Source: Candidatus Enterovibrio escicola | GTDB lineage: Bacteria > Pseudomonadota > Gammaproteobacteria > Enterobacterales > Vibrionaceae | DNA: 64,000 nucleotides | NCBI RefSeq assembly: GCF_002464935.1 | Contig: NZ_NBYY01000009.1 | Coordinates: forward strand, 405,084 to 469,083 | Direction of reading: 5' to 3' | Shown here: one piece after another, positions 10,396 through 20,849 of the stretch | Numbering within the stretch: the first letter of the stretch is position 1 | Layout of the letters: each line of letters starts with the position of its first letter | The notes under the pieces: generated by a model | Told to the model about the DNA's origin: nothing | Databases searched by the model: none | Seen by the model: the letters and a program-made list of their open reading frames with translations, nothing else | Program-made: the position numbers and the translations under genes

Positions 10396-10845
10396 CTACC
10401 TAGTTACGACGCTTACCTTAACAGTAGCTAATACATCGGTATGTAGTTGCAGTCCGATTTCGTATTCACCCGTGTTGCGTAGTGCACCTGCTGGCAAGCG
10501 AACCTCACTCTTCGTGACATTGACGCCAACTGCAGTTATTGCATCAGCAATATCTCGAGCACCGACAGAACCGAACAATTTACCTCCATCACCCGCTTTA
10601 GAAATGATTACAACTTCCCCCAGAGCAGCAATTTTCTCAGATCGTGCACCTGCAGCAGCTAGAGTTTCAGCAATTTTTACTTCCCACTCAACACGTTGGG
10701 CTTTGAAATGTTCAACGTTTTCTTTAGTTGCCATAACAGCCTTACCTTGTGGTATAAGGAAGTTACGTGCGTAACCAGATTTAACCTTTACCTGATCACC
10801 TAGTTGACCTAGGTTACTAGTTTTATCAAGCAGTATAACTTGCAT
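10396..10845 (-). CDS. rplI: 50S ribosomal protein bL9
   Basis: 149 residues, full length for bL9. The N-terminal domain ([20 protein letters not shown]) binds 23S rRNA and includes the glycine/lysine-rich loop [16 protein letters not shown]. The long connecting helix is about 41-75 and the C-terminal globular domain follows. It is the last gene of the rpsF-priB-rpsR-rplI operon, 31 bp after rpsR, with a GAGGAT-type ribosome binding site. No clear terminator is visible downstream before the IS fragments. The sequence is intact and typical. Confidence 0.97.
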   Translation of the reverse strand: MQVILLDKTSNLGQLGDQVKVKSGYARNFLIPQGKAVMATKENVEHFKAQRVEWEVKIAETLAAAGARSEKIAALGEVVIISKAGDGGKLFGSVGARDIADAITAVGVNVTKSEVRLPAGALRNTGEYEIGLQLHTDVLATVKVSVVTR

Positions 10846-10876
10846 TATCGTATCCTCTTAAATTGAAGAGTGCCCA

Positions 10877-11104
10877 TTACTGATGTTTATCAGTATACGG
10901 CAACAGAGCTAGGTAACGTGAACGCTTGATAGCACGAGCCAGCTGACGTTGGTACTTAGCACGAGTACCCGTGATACGGCTAGGTACAATTTTGCCAGCT
11001 TCAGTAATATAGTTTCTCAGAGTCGCTACATCTTTGTAATCGATCTCTTGTACGTTTTCTGCAGTAAAACGGCAGAATTTGCGACGACGGAAGAATCTCG
11101 CCAT
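10877..11104 (-). CDS. rpsR: 30S ribosomal protein bS18
   Basis: 75 residues, the usual length. [13 protein letters not shown] and the basic C-terminal half ([19 protein letters not shown]) are canonical. bS18 pairs with bS6 on the platform of the 30S subunit, and its partner rpsF is in the same operon. A strong AGGAGA site precedes the ATG. The gene directly upstream should be priB, but that stretch is a pseudogene. rpsR is therefore still expressed as part of a polycistron that carries about 330 nt of dead sequence. Confidence 0.97.
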   Translation of the reverse strand: MARFFRRRKFCRFTAENVQEIDYKDVATLRNYITEAGKIVPSRITGTRAKYQRQLARAIKRSRYLALLPYTDKHQ

Positions 11105-11107
11105 GGG

Positions 11108-11430
11108 ATTTTCTCCTGATCTTAATATTTATTATATGCATCGGCATGCATATAGCACCACTTTGTCCATGCCATTTTATGGTTAGTTTTAGATGCAATG
11201 AAGCCAACTACCCTGATGTTATTCTTTGAGCTAAATACCGCGTTTAATGTTATTTCCCTTATCCAATAGTGACTAAATTCAGACGAGATACATATCTTGA
11301 CAATGCCGTTTCCTCTTGTTACGAGTTGTACGTAGGCACAAAGTGAAATCTAAGTATACCCACAGGGCTTTATTCTTAAATAGCACTACCGATGAAGACA
11401 TCCGAATGCATAATCTAATTAATCATCAAA
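11108..11430 (-). pseudogene. priB: priB, primosomal replication protein N, degraded
   Basis: The approximately 330-nt slot between rpsF and rpsR is the usual place and size of priB. Only fragments remain. In the minus strand a C-terminal stretch reads VVGFIASKTNHK then, after a frame change, a [15 protein letters not shown] end. This corresponds to the PriB end (xGFVAYxTxxNG-KLVLHAxxI). Further upstream, LVTRGNGIVKICISSEFS is a weaker match to the middle of the protein. PriB is an OB-fold single-strand DNA binding protein that bridges PriA and DnaT at stalled forks. Its loss would leave PriA-PriC or other restart routes. Confidence 0.75.
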
Positions 11431-11435
11431 TCAAA

Positions 11436-11822
11436 TTACTCTGTTACTCCGCCTTCAGCTTGTATAAAATTTTCACTATCTTCGCGCCGAGGTACGCGCT
11501 CTTCTTTAGCCTTCATCATCACAGATGGGTCAGTAATAATGTCTTTGGTACGCATAATTATATTTCGAATCACAGCATCATTAAAATGAAACGCGGTCTC
11601 TAACTCATCAATAACAGCTTTATCCGCTTCAACATTCATCAAAACATAGTGTGCTTTATGCAGCTTGTTGATCGGGTATGCCAGCTGACGACGCCCCCAG
11701 TCTTCTAGACGGTGGATTTGACCACCTGACTCTTTGATAGAACTTGTGTACCGCTCGATCATACCGACAACTTGCTCACTCTGATCAGGGTGCACCATGA
11801 ATACGATTTCGTAATGACGCAT
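11436..11822 (-). CDS. rpsF: 30S ribosomal protein bS6
   Basis: 128 residues, starting [18 protein letters not shown], the canonical bS6 start. The two-layer alpha/beta fold runs to about residue 100, followed by an acidic tail ([17 protein letters not shown]) without the usual run of glutamates. It is the first gene of the operon with a good GTAAGGAGC ribosome binding site. bS6 and bS18 assemble as a dimer and are known in many bacteria to repress their own operon through a leader hairpin. The 11823-11930 leader could hold that element, but I could not define it by eye. Confidence 0.97.
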   Translation of the reverse strand: MRHYEIVFMVHPDQSEQVVGMIERYTSSIKESGGQIHRLEDWGRRQLAYPINKLHKAHYVLMNVEADKAVIDELETAFHFNDAVIRNIIMRTKDIITDPSVMMKAKEERVPRREDSENFIQAEGGVTE

Positions 11823-11984
11823 TATTTGCTCCTTACGGACTATTCAGCTTCCAGTGTTGGCCAGTCGTCCAGAGGAAGCAAGGAACGAAAATAAAAGACT
11901 GGGAATTTGGAGACAGAATGTTACAGAGTTCCACAACCAATAGCAATCACTATTAAAAAGTGAGCACAGGAACCAAATGGGTGT

Positions 11985-12275
11985 GCAAACCAAATTCAGA
12001 TAGCTTTCAAAAAGGGATAAAACCTGCCAACCAAAAATCGTTGGGGCATGAACACATTTGTTCTAAGGAGGGGTATGCTCTCATTAAGGTTGCTGAACCC
12101 AACCCATACACTAAAGCTAGAATACGGTATCGATATAAGCACCACATGATATGGACGAAACACAATGGAGCTATTCCAGCAAAGCTGTTATCCATTTTAT
12201 CGAGGGTGAACCGTTAAATTGCGATATTAGCAATCTAACTTGTGAGACAAAATTCGTTAATATGAGGATGCATTA
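11985..12275 (+). pseudogene. HNH homing-type endonuclease remnant
   Basis: A 5' open stretch reads GIKPANQKSLGHEHICSKEG then YALIKVAEPNP and a RYKHHMIWTKHNGAIPAKLL block. A frame change then gives FIEGEPLNCDISNLT. The pattern (IG.ER-SKDGY-VKV, then KHRVIWE-HNGPIP, then F.DG...NC.IDNL.L) is that of phage-type HNH endonucleases. The internal frameshift and early stops make it non-functional. It sits at the head of the prophage replication relic, just downstream (on the opposite strand) of the rpsF promoter region. Confidence 0.7.
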
Positions 12276-12398
12276 GAACCGTATGAATTCTTTCCATGTA
12301 GAGTTCAGATCAATGGCGAAAGCGATAACTTAACTTAAAGTGACGTTATTTGAAAGGACGGGGGCAGACCGATGAACAGGATGCTAATGGCGTAAGCG

Positions 12399-13010
12399 AT
12401 GAGCATTAAAGTAAGTAACCCGACACGGAAGTTTGTTTTGTTTAAACTTGCAGATAATGCCGGTGGCAAGTGCTGGCCTTCGTATGAGCACATTGCTGAT
12501 ATGTATGAAATTGACCGACACACAGCGATGCCTCACACCAAGAAATTGAAGGAAGATGGCTTAATTTCGGTAACATATCATAAGGGTAAAAAAGGTAATT
12601 CTAGTAACATTTATTAGCTCTATTTAAGTAGTGATATACCATTACATGGGTAGTGGTAGAGGATCACCAACCTAGTGATCTTGTGTCACCCAGAACCAGT
12701 CATAGAACCTATAAAAAATAAACAAGAAGTATATGACTGCAATTGAATGTTGTTTCAAGCATGTGTGGTTTCAGTTTCCAACGAAGAAATCTAAGAAAAA
12801 TTCTTTGGCAAAATTCAAGATTTTGGCTTAGGCGAGAAGTGAACCAGTGGATGAATTTACAAACAGGCTCTGTCAGAATATCAGAACTCGAATATCTAAC
12901 CAACAATTCAGATTCAACAAACTACACCTTACGACTTACTTGAACCAACAGCGTTGGAGTGATGACTATGAAAGAAATCGACCAAGTACTAATAAAATAA
13001 ACCATAAACA
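12399..13010 (+). pseudogene. Phage replication initiator (lambda O-like, helix-turn-helix) remnant
   Basis: The N-terminal 72 codons (12399-12617) are still open: a winged-helix domain with KVSNPTRKFVLFKLADNA, CWPSYEHIADMYEIDRHT and GNSSNIY. This is typical of prophage replication proteins with an N-terminal HTH. A stop follows. Later frames give SLAKFKILA near 12805, DEFTNRLCQNIRTRISNQQF near 12850-12910, and HLTTYLNQQRW near 12925-12955, the usual C-terminal end of such proteins. The function would be binding the phage origin and recruiting helicase. It is inactive as read. Confidence 0.65.
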
Positions 13011-13039
13011 AAATCGATATAAGTAACACAATGCGGAGC

Positions 13040-13450
13040 TGCTCAAGTGTTATGACCACTCTTCCGCACCGAGTGGAAGGGTAATTGGTTCCAGTTAATC
13101 TTGGAAGATCGGATTCAAACGAAGTTTGTGGAGGGCTACGAGGCGTAATAGTCTCACAATGCACTACCCCTAGACTTGGATATAAGCGATTACGACGATG
13201 TCGAACAACGAAGTTTGCAGGGCTGTTAGTTACCTTTTGCTGGAAGGCGATGCATGGCTACCAAACTTACCAGAGTTTATTTCTTTGAGCCGACAAGAGC
13301 TTGTCAATTTTGACGACGCTTTCGATCAAATGATGCAAGGAAAACCCGAAAGCGATATTGAATACTAGGCGACGCAAGAGGTAGGTTTTCTGTGCCGTAG
13401 TTATTTAAGTGAAGAGAGACGCATAATTAAAATACCGCAAAGTGTTGAAT
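13040..13450 (+). pseudogene. Phage replication P-like (helicase loader) remnant
   Basis: Downstream of the O-like remnant, frames give EGDAWLPNLPEFISLSRQEL and DDAFDQMMQGKPESDIEY followed by TQEVGFLCRSYLSEE (13240-13420). This block resembles the C-terminal half of lambda P-type replication proteins (PS..F...C, FD.AFDRM, E.A...VG). The upstream part is scrambled. Order HTH/O-like then P-like supports a prophage replication module. Confidence 0.5.
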
Positions 13451-13730
13451 AAATACGGTGAATAAGTATCGCACTGGTTCATTACCAACAAGAAACCAAA
13501 ACCGCTTACAAGATAAATCAAACATCAAACTAATATCTACTATTCATCAGTGGCTTATGCCTGAATAATTTGATAAGAGTTCAGTGTTCGCAACAGTTAC
13601 TTCAATGGCGCAAAAGTGTGATACAAGTAGAGAAACCACGGGCGAAATTTAACGTTAAATGGATTAACTACGAGCCGTCGTTAGGCGGTAAAGCGTTGCT
13701 GTTTCTTGAAGCCTGCTAAATGTATAACAG
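13451..13730 (+). other. Continuation of phage-like debris, unrecognised
   Basis: Short frames such as STIHQWLMPEQFDKSSVF and a piece KWINYEPSLGGKALLFLEAC suggest one more degraded phage-type gene with an HTH-like middle, but I cannot assign it to a family. No intact ORF is present. Confidence 0.35.
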
Positions 13731-13733
13731 ATG

Positions 13734-13800
13734 ACTTAAGCCTCACCACATATAGTTTCTTGTAGGAAATTCCTAGCTGAAAGAACAAAGGACAAAAGTC
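13734..13800. repeat. ~65-bp dispersed repeat, copy 1
   Basis: Shares CTTAAGCC(T/C)CAC, ATATAGTTTCT, GGA and TTCCTAG blocks in the same order with 22338-22405. In both places it lies next to unrelated IS remnants. It may be the end of an element not otherwise recognised here. Confidence 0.5.
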
Positions 13801-13809
13801 ATCATATTT

Positions 13810-14776
13810 AACCTGAACTGCGCTTAGGAAATGAACTAAATGCCAAAGTCACGATCTGATCGTTTTAAAAAACTATTGCCTGCATAAGGATTTTAGCATG
13901 AATAACTTAGAGGCTGTTTTCGTCGATGTCAATGATTTCTGCTAGACTTTCCTCCCTGCATGGTAAAAACACCCAATTTCTTCCGGTGTTAAACAAAGAT
14001 ACAAACCTTTTCGCCTCTCCGTTACCCAAGTGATGACGATAGTGATAGCTTTCCATTAATCTGGGTATCGAGACTTTAAAACCTAGTACATCCACTTCGT
14101 TTGCCGCTACCTCACCAACGAATTTCCTAAATTAGTTGCTACACGGAGGATGCTCAAGCGTATGCAATGTGTTTTGGTTCCGCTTTACTTTTACCTCAGT
14201 CACCATCAGGCAAGGACGACAGGGATTACCTTCGTTAATTCGTATAAGTTATAGGTTTATCACAACCTACGCATTTTCAGACATCAGGTTTTCAAAGGTA
14301 CTGCGAAGCGAGGAAAAGGAACGATATGATGGTTTTAAATTACACCTTATTATCGATAACCAAGGTGGCATTATTTCAGTCAAAGTGACAACGGCAAACC
14401 TGGATGATAAAAAACCTGTATCGGAAATAGCTGACGAGCTTTGGGCATGTTTATACGGAGATAAAGGTTATATCTCTGATCCATTGAATAGGGAACTTGC
14501 AGACAAGGGAGTGACACTGATAACCGATATAAAAAAATAGGAAACCCAAAGTGATGAAATTTTGGAACCGCCTGATGTTCCAGAAACGATTTATTATCAA
14601 AATCGTTTTTAACCAACTAAAAAACATATCCCAAATCGAGCATTCTCGGCACCGTAGTTGTAGCAGCTTTATAGTCAATTTGCTGGCGGGGCTTATTGCA
14701 TAGTCATTTAAACTAAAGAAGCCGAGCATCAAGATAACTAGCTTTGATAAGCAAGCACTGATACAGATCTAAGGTT
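13810..14776 (+). mobile_element. IS982-family element with both ends, dead (copy C)
   Basis: Left end AACCTGAACTGCGCTTAGG at 13810 and right end ATACAGATCTAAGGTT at 14776 are both present. The longest surviving frame (about 14136-14540) covers TVTLLTNDN-like through SVKVTTANLDDKKPVSEIAD and DKGYISDPLNRELADKG. The N-terminal third is in other frames with stops. Confidence 0.88.
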
Positions 14777-15374
14777 AATTACGTGGAGCTGTCAGTAAGA
14801 TATCATATAAAAGAAACAGTGATGAAGCGCGCCTTTTACATCGATTTAAGTTATAATAACCCAAATATATTTAGAAGCTTAGAGTTAACGAGTTTTTTAG
14901 ACTAACGCCTGATGATTCTTATGTTTCTGGACATGCTTCCACCTGAATAGTTGATCAGTATCATTGTGATCGTAAACGAGTATGGGATGACCATGTAAAC
15001 CATATGGTTCTGGTTATCAACGAAGTTATGTGGTTGGCGTTCGTGGTAAAATAGTAGGAAACGATTAGGCAGGCCAGTAGCATTAATTATTATGTAAATT
15101 AGAAACGCTTGTGAAGCGTAACACTGTTGTATCACCTCCGTTTTTCGTCTAACAAATGCTATGAAAGCCTTTCTCGAAAAAGAGACAATCTCACCTTCGT
15201 GGTATGATTGCAGGAAATAATGACCTACAACAGCCTTCGTACTCCTGTTTATCTCTGTTTAACTAGTGGTATTTGTAGACTGTGCCCAACCATTGCTGGC
15301 AATCCTGCTGAGCACTCATTTTATTTTATCTAAAGCGATATACTTAAATAAAGTGTCGCTAACGGGAATCCTAT
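14777..15374. other. Interval upstream of rnr, possible IS5-type fragment on the minus strand
   Basis: No intact gene. Around 14900-15120 the minus strand reads NATGLPNRFLLFYHERQPHN, which loosely resembles the GLP..F.L..G..HD block of IS427-like transposases, without other supporting blocks. The remainder presumably contains the rnr promoter. The short purine-rich stretch AACGGGAAT lies just before the rnr start. Confidence 0.35.
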
Positions 15375-17858
15375 ATGTCTCAGGACAAAGACTTGTATAG
15401 CAACGATCCATTTTCAGATCGTGAAGCAGAAAAATATGAGAACCCAGTACCAAGCCGTGAATACTTGTTAGATGTTATTAAAAGTTTTAGTGCACCTGTT
15501 AATCGCGATCAGCTCTTTGAAGTGCTGGGCTTGTGTTCAGACGATGAATACGAAGCTCTTCGTCGCCGACTTCGTGCCATGGAGCGTGACGGGCAGTTAA
15601 TCTTTACCCGTCGCCGATGTTTTGCTCTTCCTGAACGTTTAGATCTAGTCAAAGGTACGGTGATTGGACACCGAGATGGTTTTGGTTTTCTTCGCACAGA
15701 AGGTAAAAGAAACCGTGAAGATTGGCTATTGCCATACCACCAAATGAAAAGTTTAATGCACGGGGATTACATATTGGCGCAGCCAATGGGTACCGATAAA
15801 CGGGGTCGTAAAGAAGTTCGTGTAGTACGTGTGTTAAAAGAACGAAAAGGACAGATTGTTGGTCGTTATTTCGTTGAAAATACCCAAGGTTTTGTCACAC
15901 CTGATGATTCTCGGCTAGGTCAGGACATTAAGATTCCTAACCAAGATCGTAAAGGTGCTCGCATGGGCAACGTAGTGGTGGTAGAAATTTTACAACGTCC
16001 AACTCGTCAACATAACCCTGTCGGTCAAGTTGTCGAGGTTCTTGGTGAAAACATGGCACCTGGAATGGAAATAGAGATCGCTCTCCGTACCCATGATATT
16101 CCAAATGAGTGGCCAATAGGACTCGAAAAACAAATTAAGGATTTGACTGAAGACGTCCCTGAAAATGCAAAAAATGGCCGTGTAGATCTACGTAAACTAT
16201 TATTGGTGACTATAGATGGAGAAGATGCCAGAGACTTTGATGACGCCGTGTTTTGTGAAAAGAACAAACTTGGGGGGTGGCGTTTGTGGGTAGCTATTGC
16301 AGACGTCAGTTGGTACGTGCGTCCTAAATCAGCACTCGATAAAGAAGCAATTAACCGTGGTAATTCAGTTTACTTTCCCTCTCAAGTGGTTCCTATGTTG
16401 CCAGAAGCGCTGTCTAATGGAGTGTGTTCTTTAAATCCACACGTTGATCGTTTGTGTATGGTGTGTGAAATGACTATATCGGAATCGGGTATACTTTCAG
16501 GCTTCAAACACTACGAAGCCGTGATGAACTCATATGCTCGTTTAACCTATACTCAAGTGGCGAAGATGCTTGAAGGTAATGAGGAGCTGCGTGCACGTTA
16601 CGCACATTTGGTTCCTCATATTGAAGAACTCAAAAACATGTATAAAGTACTCAAAGCATCGCGTGAAGAACGTGGAGCTATTGAATTCGAAACAATGGAT
16701 ACTAAGTTTATTCTTAATGCTATGCGTAAGATTGAACGTATTGTTCCGGTTGAGCGTAATGAGGCACACAGAATTATTGAGGAATGTATGATTCTAGCCA
16801 ATATTGCATCTGCTCGTTATGTGGAAAGACACAAAGAAGCAGCCCTATATCGTGTGCATGAGGCGCCAAGCGAAGAACGCTTGACTGGTTTTAAAGATTT
16901 CTTGAATGAAATTGGCTTAACTCTTAATGGAGGGTTAACACCCTCACCAACGGATTACGCACAATTGGCACACCTTATTCAAACCCGTCCTGATAAAGAG
17001 TTAATCCAAACTATGCTATTGCGTTCAATGAAGCAAGCGGTGTATCAGGCAGATAACCAAGGACACTTTGGCTTAGCAATTAAGCAGTATGCACACTTTA
17101 CGTCCCCAATTCGGCGTTATCCTGATTTGCTACTGCACCGTGTGATTAAATATCTAATAGCTAAAGAAAAAGGAAGCACCGATCGAGGAACACCAACGGG
17201 TGGTTATCACTACGCCTTTGATGATATGGATGTAGTAGGTGAGCAGTGTTCAATGACTGAACGTCGTGCTGATGATGCAACCCGTGATGTGTTTGATTGG
17301 CTCAAATGCGAATACATGCAAGATCATGTTGGTGATGTACTGGTAGGTACCATTGCCAACGTGACAGGATTTGGCTTTTTTGTGCGTCTTAATGAAATTC
17401 AAATTGATGGTCTGGTACATATATCAAATCTGGATAATGACTATTACCGTTTCGACATGGTCGGTCAAAAGCTGGTGGGTGAAAGTTCTGGTCGCATATT
17501 CCGACTTGGCGATCAGGTTACGGTTAAAGTATTATCGGTAAAGCTTGATGAAAGGATGATTGATTTCGAACTGGATGGTGTTTTACGTAAAATGCGTGGT
17601 ACAGGGAAAACAGCGCGTAACAAAGCCAACAAAGGCAATGACGTATCTGGTAAGCCGCATGGAGTAAGTCAAAAGCGACTGTTTGTTCATCAACAGTTGA
17701 AACAAGGTGGGGTTTTAAAAGCTGAAGGTGATACGTCATCAAATGGAAAGCAAGGCGATAAAAACAACACAGTCAACTCGGCTAAAAAAAGAAGAAGAAA
17801 GAAAAGGTGTACAAAAAAGAGTCGAGCTGAAACAAGCCAACGAAAGCCAAATCTGTAA
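15375..17858 (+). CDS. rnr: Ribonuclease R (3'-5' exoribonuclease)
   Basis: 827 residues. Layout: N-terminal winged-helix domain (about 25-90), cold-shock OB domains (about 90-240), RNB catalytic core (about 265-590) with the metal-binding motif [12 protein letters not shown] near residue 280 and [14 protein letters not shown], an S1 domain (about 650-735, [20 protein letters not shown]), and a lysine-rich tail. RNase R degrades structured RNA and damaged rRNA and is often cold-induced. Just before the stop, the next frame reads [14 protein letters not shown] to a stop at about 17878, a composition typical of RNase R tails. The last dozen residues may therefore be replaced by a small indel in the A-rich stretch near 17790-17830. 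rlmB follows after 26 bp, so they are probably co-transcribed. Confidence 0.96.
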   Translation: MSQDKDLYSNDPFSDREAEKYENPVPSREYLLDVIKSFSAPVNRDQLFEVLGLCSDDEYEALRRRLRAMERDGQLIFTRRRCFALPERLDLVKGTVIGHRDGFGFLRTEGKRNREDWLLPYHQMKSLMHGDYILAQPMGTDKRGRKEVRVVRVLKERKGQIVGRYFVENTQGFVTPDDSRLGQDIKIPNQDRKGARMGNVVVVEILQRPTRQHNPVGQVVEVLGENMAPGMEIEIALRTHDIPNEWPIGLEKQIKDLTEDVPENAKNGRVDLRKLLLVTIDGEDARDFDDAVFCEKNKLGGWRLWVAIADVSWYVRPKSALDKEAINRGNSVYFPSQVVPMLPEALSNGVCSLNPHVDRLCMVCEMTISESGILSGFKHYEAVMNSYARLTYTQVAKMLEGNEELRARYAHLVPHIEELKNMYKVLKASREERGAIEFETMDTKFILNAMRKIERIVPVERNEAHRIIEECMILANIASARYVERHKEAALYRVHEAPSEERLTGFKDFLNEIGLTLNGGLTPSPTDYAQLAHLIQTRPDKELIQTMLLRSMKQAVYQADNQGHFGLAIKQYAHFTSPIRRYPDLLLHRVIKYLIAKEKGSTDRGTPTGGYHYAFDDMDVVGEQCSMTERRADDATRDVFDWLKCEYMQDHVGDVLVGTIANVTGFGFFVRLNEIQIDGLVHISNLDNDYYRFDMVGQKLVGESSGRIFRLGDQVTVKVLSVKLDERMIDFELDGVLRKMRGTGKTARNKANKGNDVSGKPHGVSQKRLFVHQQLKQGGVLKAEGDTSSNGKQGDKNNTVNSAKKRRRKKRCTKKSRAETSQRKPNL

Positions 17859-17884
17859 AAACAGGCAATCAAAAGAAGTAACTT

Positions 17885-18622
17885 ATGAATGACGAATTAA
17901 TTTATGGCATCCATGCCGTCAAAGCGATATTGGAAAGTGACCCCGCACGCTTTATCGAAGTTTATATCTTAAAAGAACGTGACGACGACCGTGTGCTTCC
18001 TTTACTAAAACAGTTAATTAAATTTAGCATTCCCACACAAAAAATGGGGAGAAAAGTGTTAGATACTAAATGTGATGGCGCGTCACATCAAGGCTTGATC
18101 GCACGTGTAAAATTGGGTCGCCAGTACAATGAAAATGATCTGAGTTTTATTCTTAATGGGAAAAAAAATCCATTGTTGTTGGTGTTGGATGGCGTGACTG
18201 ATCCACATAACTTAGGTGCGTGTCTCCGTAATGCAGATGCCGCAGGCGTCTGTGCGGTTATCGTGCCAAAAGATCGCTCTGCCAAACTCAACGCTATAAC
18301 ACGAAAAGTTGCCGTGGGTGCCGCTGAATCTGTGCCATTGGTTCGTGTGACTAACCTAGCTCGTACCATGCGTACACTACAAGAAAAAGGTGTGTGGTTT
18401 ATGGGCACAGCAAGAGAAGCGTTACTTGACATCTTTCAAAGCAAAATGACAGTACCACTGGCGATCGTTATGGGTGCGGAAGGTAATGGAATGCGCCGCC
18501 TAACGCGTGAAACATGTGATGAGTTAATCAGCATACCCATGGCGGGTAGTGTTTCGAGCTTGAACGTGTCGGTTGCGACTGGGATCTGTTTGTTTGAAGC
18601 CATACGTCAACGTCGTTGCTAA
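17885..18622 (+). CDS. rlmB: 23S rRNA (guanosine-2'-O-)-methyltransferase RlmB
   Basis: 245 residues, the usual length. This SpoU-family enzyme methylates the ribose of G2251 (E. coli numbering) in the peptidyl-transferase P-loop. It has an N-terminal RNA-binding domain (about 1-75, [11 protein letters not shown]) and a trefoil-knot domain with the three SpoU motifs: [20 protein letters not shown] (about 102-121), [12 protein letters not shown] (about 196-207) and [20 protein letters not shown] (about 217-236). The start follows AGAAGTAACTT with a moderate ribosome binding site. The rnr-rlmB pairing is conserved in Gammaproteobacteria. Confidence 0.96.
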   Translation: MNDELIYGIHAVKAILESDPARFIEVYILKERDDDRVLPLLKQLIKFSIPTQKMGRKVLDTKCDGASHQGLIARVKLGRQYNENDLSFILNGKKNPLLLVLDGVTDPHNLGACLRNADAAGVCAVIVPKDRSAKLNAITRKVAVGAAESVPLVRVTNLARTMRTLQEKGVWFMGTAREALLDIFQSKMTVPLAIVMGAEGNGMRRLTRETCDELISIPMAGSVSSLNVSVATGICLFEAIRQRRC

Positions 18623-19015
18623 CCACCAATGAATTGGTTTTAACCAAGAGTCATTCTGTTTTCTTATGAAAGTTATAGGTATACCTGATATTTTGACGTG
18701 TGTAAGTATACTGTATTGTGATAAAGTTATCCAGATGTAATGCTTGCCTGCCGTCAGTAAGGGATCATTTAATCTAATAGACTTTTCATAGTCGTGCTTA
18801 TTGATAATAATAAAAATACCACATAGGCCTTTAGGTTTTCTTGTACGTTGCTACAATCAATGCCAACATAGACTTATAATCGTATATACGAAGAACGTTC
18901 CTCAAAGAATTTGATTTAACAAGTTATCGTGCTATGCCTGACTAAATTGTGATAAGTAATCTATGAGTTCATTACCATGGTAGAATTGCTTGGTAGGAAC
19001 GTATTAATCTAACAT
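18623..19015. other. Non-coding interval, nothing recognised
   Basis: AT-rich sequence between convergent rlmB and pgi. I read all frames and see no protein family, tRNA or clear terminator. Confidence 0.5.
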
Positions 19016-19059
19016 AATCGGAGCTACGTATAAGAACTTGCTTATGCAGATCTAAGGTT
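19016..19059 (+). mobile_element. Collapsed IS982 scar: two terminal repeats joined
   Basis: A 44-bp stretch: AATCGGAGCTACGTATAAG matches the IS982 left end (AACCTGAGCTGCGCATAAG) at 15 of 19 positions. The IS982 right end CTTATGCAGATCTAAGGTT follows almost immediately. The whole interior, about 930 bp, is gone. Confidence 0.65.
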
Positions 19060-19060
19060 A

Positions 19061-19087
19061 CTTAGGTAGTTCTGAAGTTACCTAAGA
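19061..19087. terminator. Hairpin overlapping the pgi stop codon
   Basis: CTTAGGTA and TACCTAAG form a perfect 8-bp stem around a 10-nt loop at the end of pgi. On the pgi strand it is not followed by a U-run but by the IS982 scar. It may be a former terminator separated from its U-tract, or a chance palindrome. Confidence 0.4.
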
Positions 19088-20734
19088 ACGCCACTGTTTA
19101 AAGGCATTAATCAGGCCATTAGTTGAACTATCGTGATTCGTCACTGCTTCTTGACCTCCCAACTCTGGTAAAATCTGATTCGCCAGTTTTTTACCTAGTT
19201 CAACACCCCACTGATCGAAACTGAAGATATTCCAAATAACTCCTTGTGCGAAAATCTTGTGTTCGTACATGGCAATTAATGCACCCAAAACATGCGGCGT
19301 TATTTTCTTCACTAATATAGAATTAGTTGGGCGGTTGCCGTAAAAAACTTTGAACGGCACTAGCTCAGCTACTTCTTCAAGTGATTTACCTGCTTCTACA
19401 AATTCAGCTTCAGCTTGCTCACGGGTTTTACCAAAGGCTAAGGCCTCGGTTTGTGCAAAGAAGTTTGCTAGTAGTTTCGGATGATGATCGTTTAACGGAT
19501 TATGGCTAAGAGCTGGTGCAATGAAATCACATGGGATCAGCTTGGTACCTTGGTGGATTAACTGATAAAACGCATGCTGACCATTCGTTCCAGGTTCCCC
19601 CCAAATAACAGGACCTGTCTGGTAGTCAACGATATTGCCAGAACGATCTACAGCTTTGCCATTTGATTCCATATTACCTTGTTGAAAATAGGCTGCAAAA
19701 CGATGTAGATATTGATCATACGGCAAGATCGCTTCTGACTCTGCACCATAAAAGTTGTTATACCACAAACCAATCAACGCCAGCAGAACTGGCAAGTTTT
19801 CTGAAAAGGGTGCCTGCTGAAAGTGGTTATCCATGTCATGTGCACCCGCCAGTAGCCCGATAAAGTTATCGTAACCTACAGAAAGGCAGATAGAGAGACC
19901 AATCGCTGACCATAGGGAATAACGCCCACCCACCCAATCCCAAAACTCGAACATATTATCCGTATCGATACCGAACTCTGCAACTAATTTTGAATTGGTT
20001 GACAACGCTACAAAATGCTTAGCCACATGCACTTGATTCCCTGCCGTCGCAAGGAACCAGTTACGTGCGGACAGCGCATTCGTCATCGTTTCTTGAGTGG
20101 TAAATGTTTTCGAGGCGACCAAGAATAAGGTAGTTTCTGGATTTAAGTTCTTCATGGTTTCTACAATGTGGGTACCATCAATGTTAGAAACAAAATGTAG
20201 GTTCAGGTGAGTTTTGTAGGCAGCCAATGCCTCAGAGACCATGTAAGGACCCAAATCAGAACCACCGATACCGATGTTTACTATATCAGTAATTTCTTTT
20301 CCTGTATAACCTTTCCAATTGCCCCCAAGTACACAATCAGAAAACACCTTCATTTTTTCAAGCACGGCATTGACGTAAGGCATAACATCTTCACCGCCAA
20401 CAATCACTGGTGTATTGCTACGATTACGCAAGCCAATATGCAACACGGCACGATCCTCAGTTTTGTTTATTTTATCACCATTAAACATGGATCTGATCGC
20501 TCCTTTTAAGTCTGTTTCATCTGCTAGTGCGAACAGTTTATCAAGCGTTTGTTCACTAATGAGGTTCTTTGAGTAATCCAGCAGAATATCTTCACCGAAG
20601 TACACAGATAATTTAGAAAAGCGATTAGAATCGCTTAAAAAAAGAGAAGTAAGGGTCAAATCCTGTATATCTTCAAAGTGTGCCGTTAACGCTTTCCACG
20701 CCGCAGTTTGCGTCGGATTGATGGACTTTAACAT
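19082..20734 (-). CDS. pgi: Glucose-6-phosphate isomerase
   Basis: 550 residues from the ATG at 20734. An earlier in-frame ATG at 20740 lies only 2 nt after AAGGAG, whereas 20734 has 8 nt spacing and gives [16 protein letters not shown], the usual Vibrio start. Pgi interconverts glucose-6-phosphate and fructose-6-phosphate. Signatures: [14 protein letters not shown] (about 150), [36 protein letters not shown] with the catalytic His, and C-terminal [10 protein letters not shown] with the active-site Lys. Full length and intact. In relatives alr lies between dnaB and pgi; here alr is a remnant 15 kb away next to dnaB. Confidence 0.97.
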   Translation of the reverse strand: MLKSINPTQTAAWKALTAHFEDIQDLTLTSLFLSDSNRFSKLSVYFGEDILLDYSKNLISEQTLDKLFALADETDLKGAIRSMFNGDKINKTEDRAVLHIGLRNRSNTPVIVGGEDVMPYVNAVLEKMKVFSDCVLGGNWKGYTGKEITDIVNIGIGGSDLGPYMVSEALAAYKTHLNLHFVSNIDGTHIVETMKNLNPETTLFLVASKTFTTQETMTNALSARNWFLATAGNQVHVAKHFVALSTNSKLVAEFGIDTDNMFEFWDWVGGRYSLWSAIGLSICLSVGYDNFIGLLAGAHDMDNHFQQAPFSENLPVLLALIGLWYNNFYGAESEAILPYDQYLHRFAAYFQQGNMESNGKAVDRSGNIVDYQTGPVIWGEPGTNGQHAFYQLIHQGTKLIPCDFIAPALSHNPLNDHHPKLLANFFAQTEALAFGKTREQAEAEFVEAGKSLEEVAELVPFKVFYGNRPTNSILVKKITPHVLGALIAMYEHKIFAQGVIWNIFSFDQWGVELGKKLANQILPELGGQEAVTNHDSSTNGLINAFKQWRS

Positions 20735-20849
20735 AATCATTTCTCCTTGTAGACAAAATAAGTAACCGTGGTTAATGTCATCCCACAGTTACTGATATAA
20801 ACTAAATATTGGTATGAAATCATCAGGTAACATAACGTGACTCTATCGC

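Noticed and set aside
12007..12195. A 62-codon minus-strand ORF in the HNH remnant
   Set aside because: It is antisense to the HNH block, whose plus-strand reading explains the sequence better.
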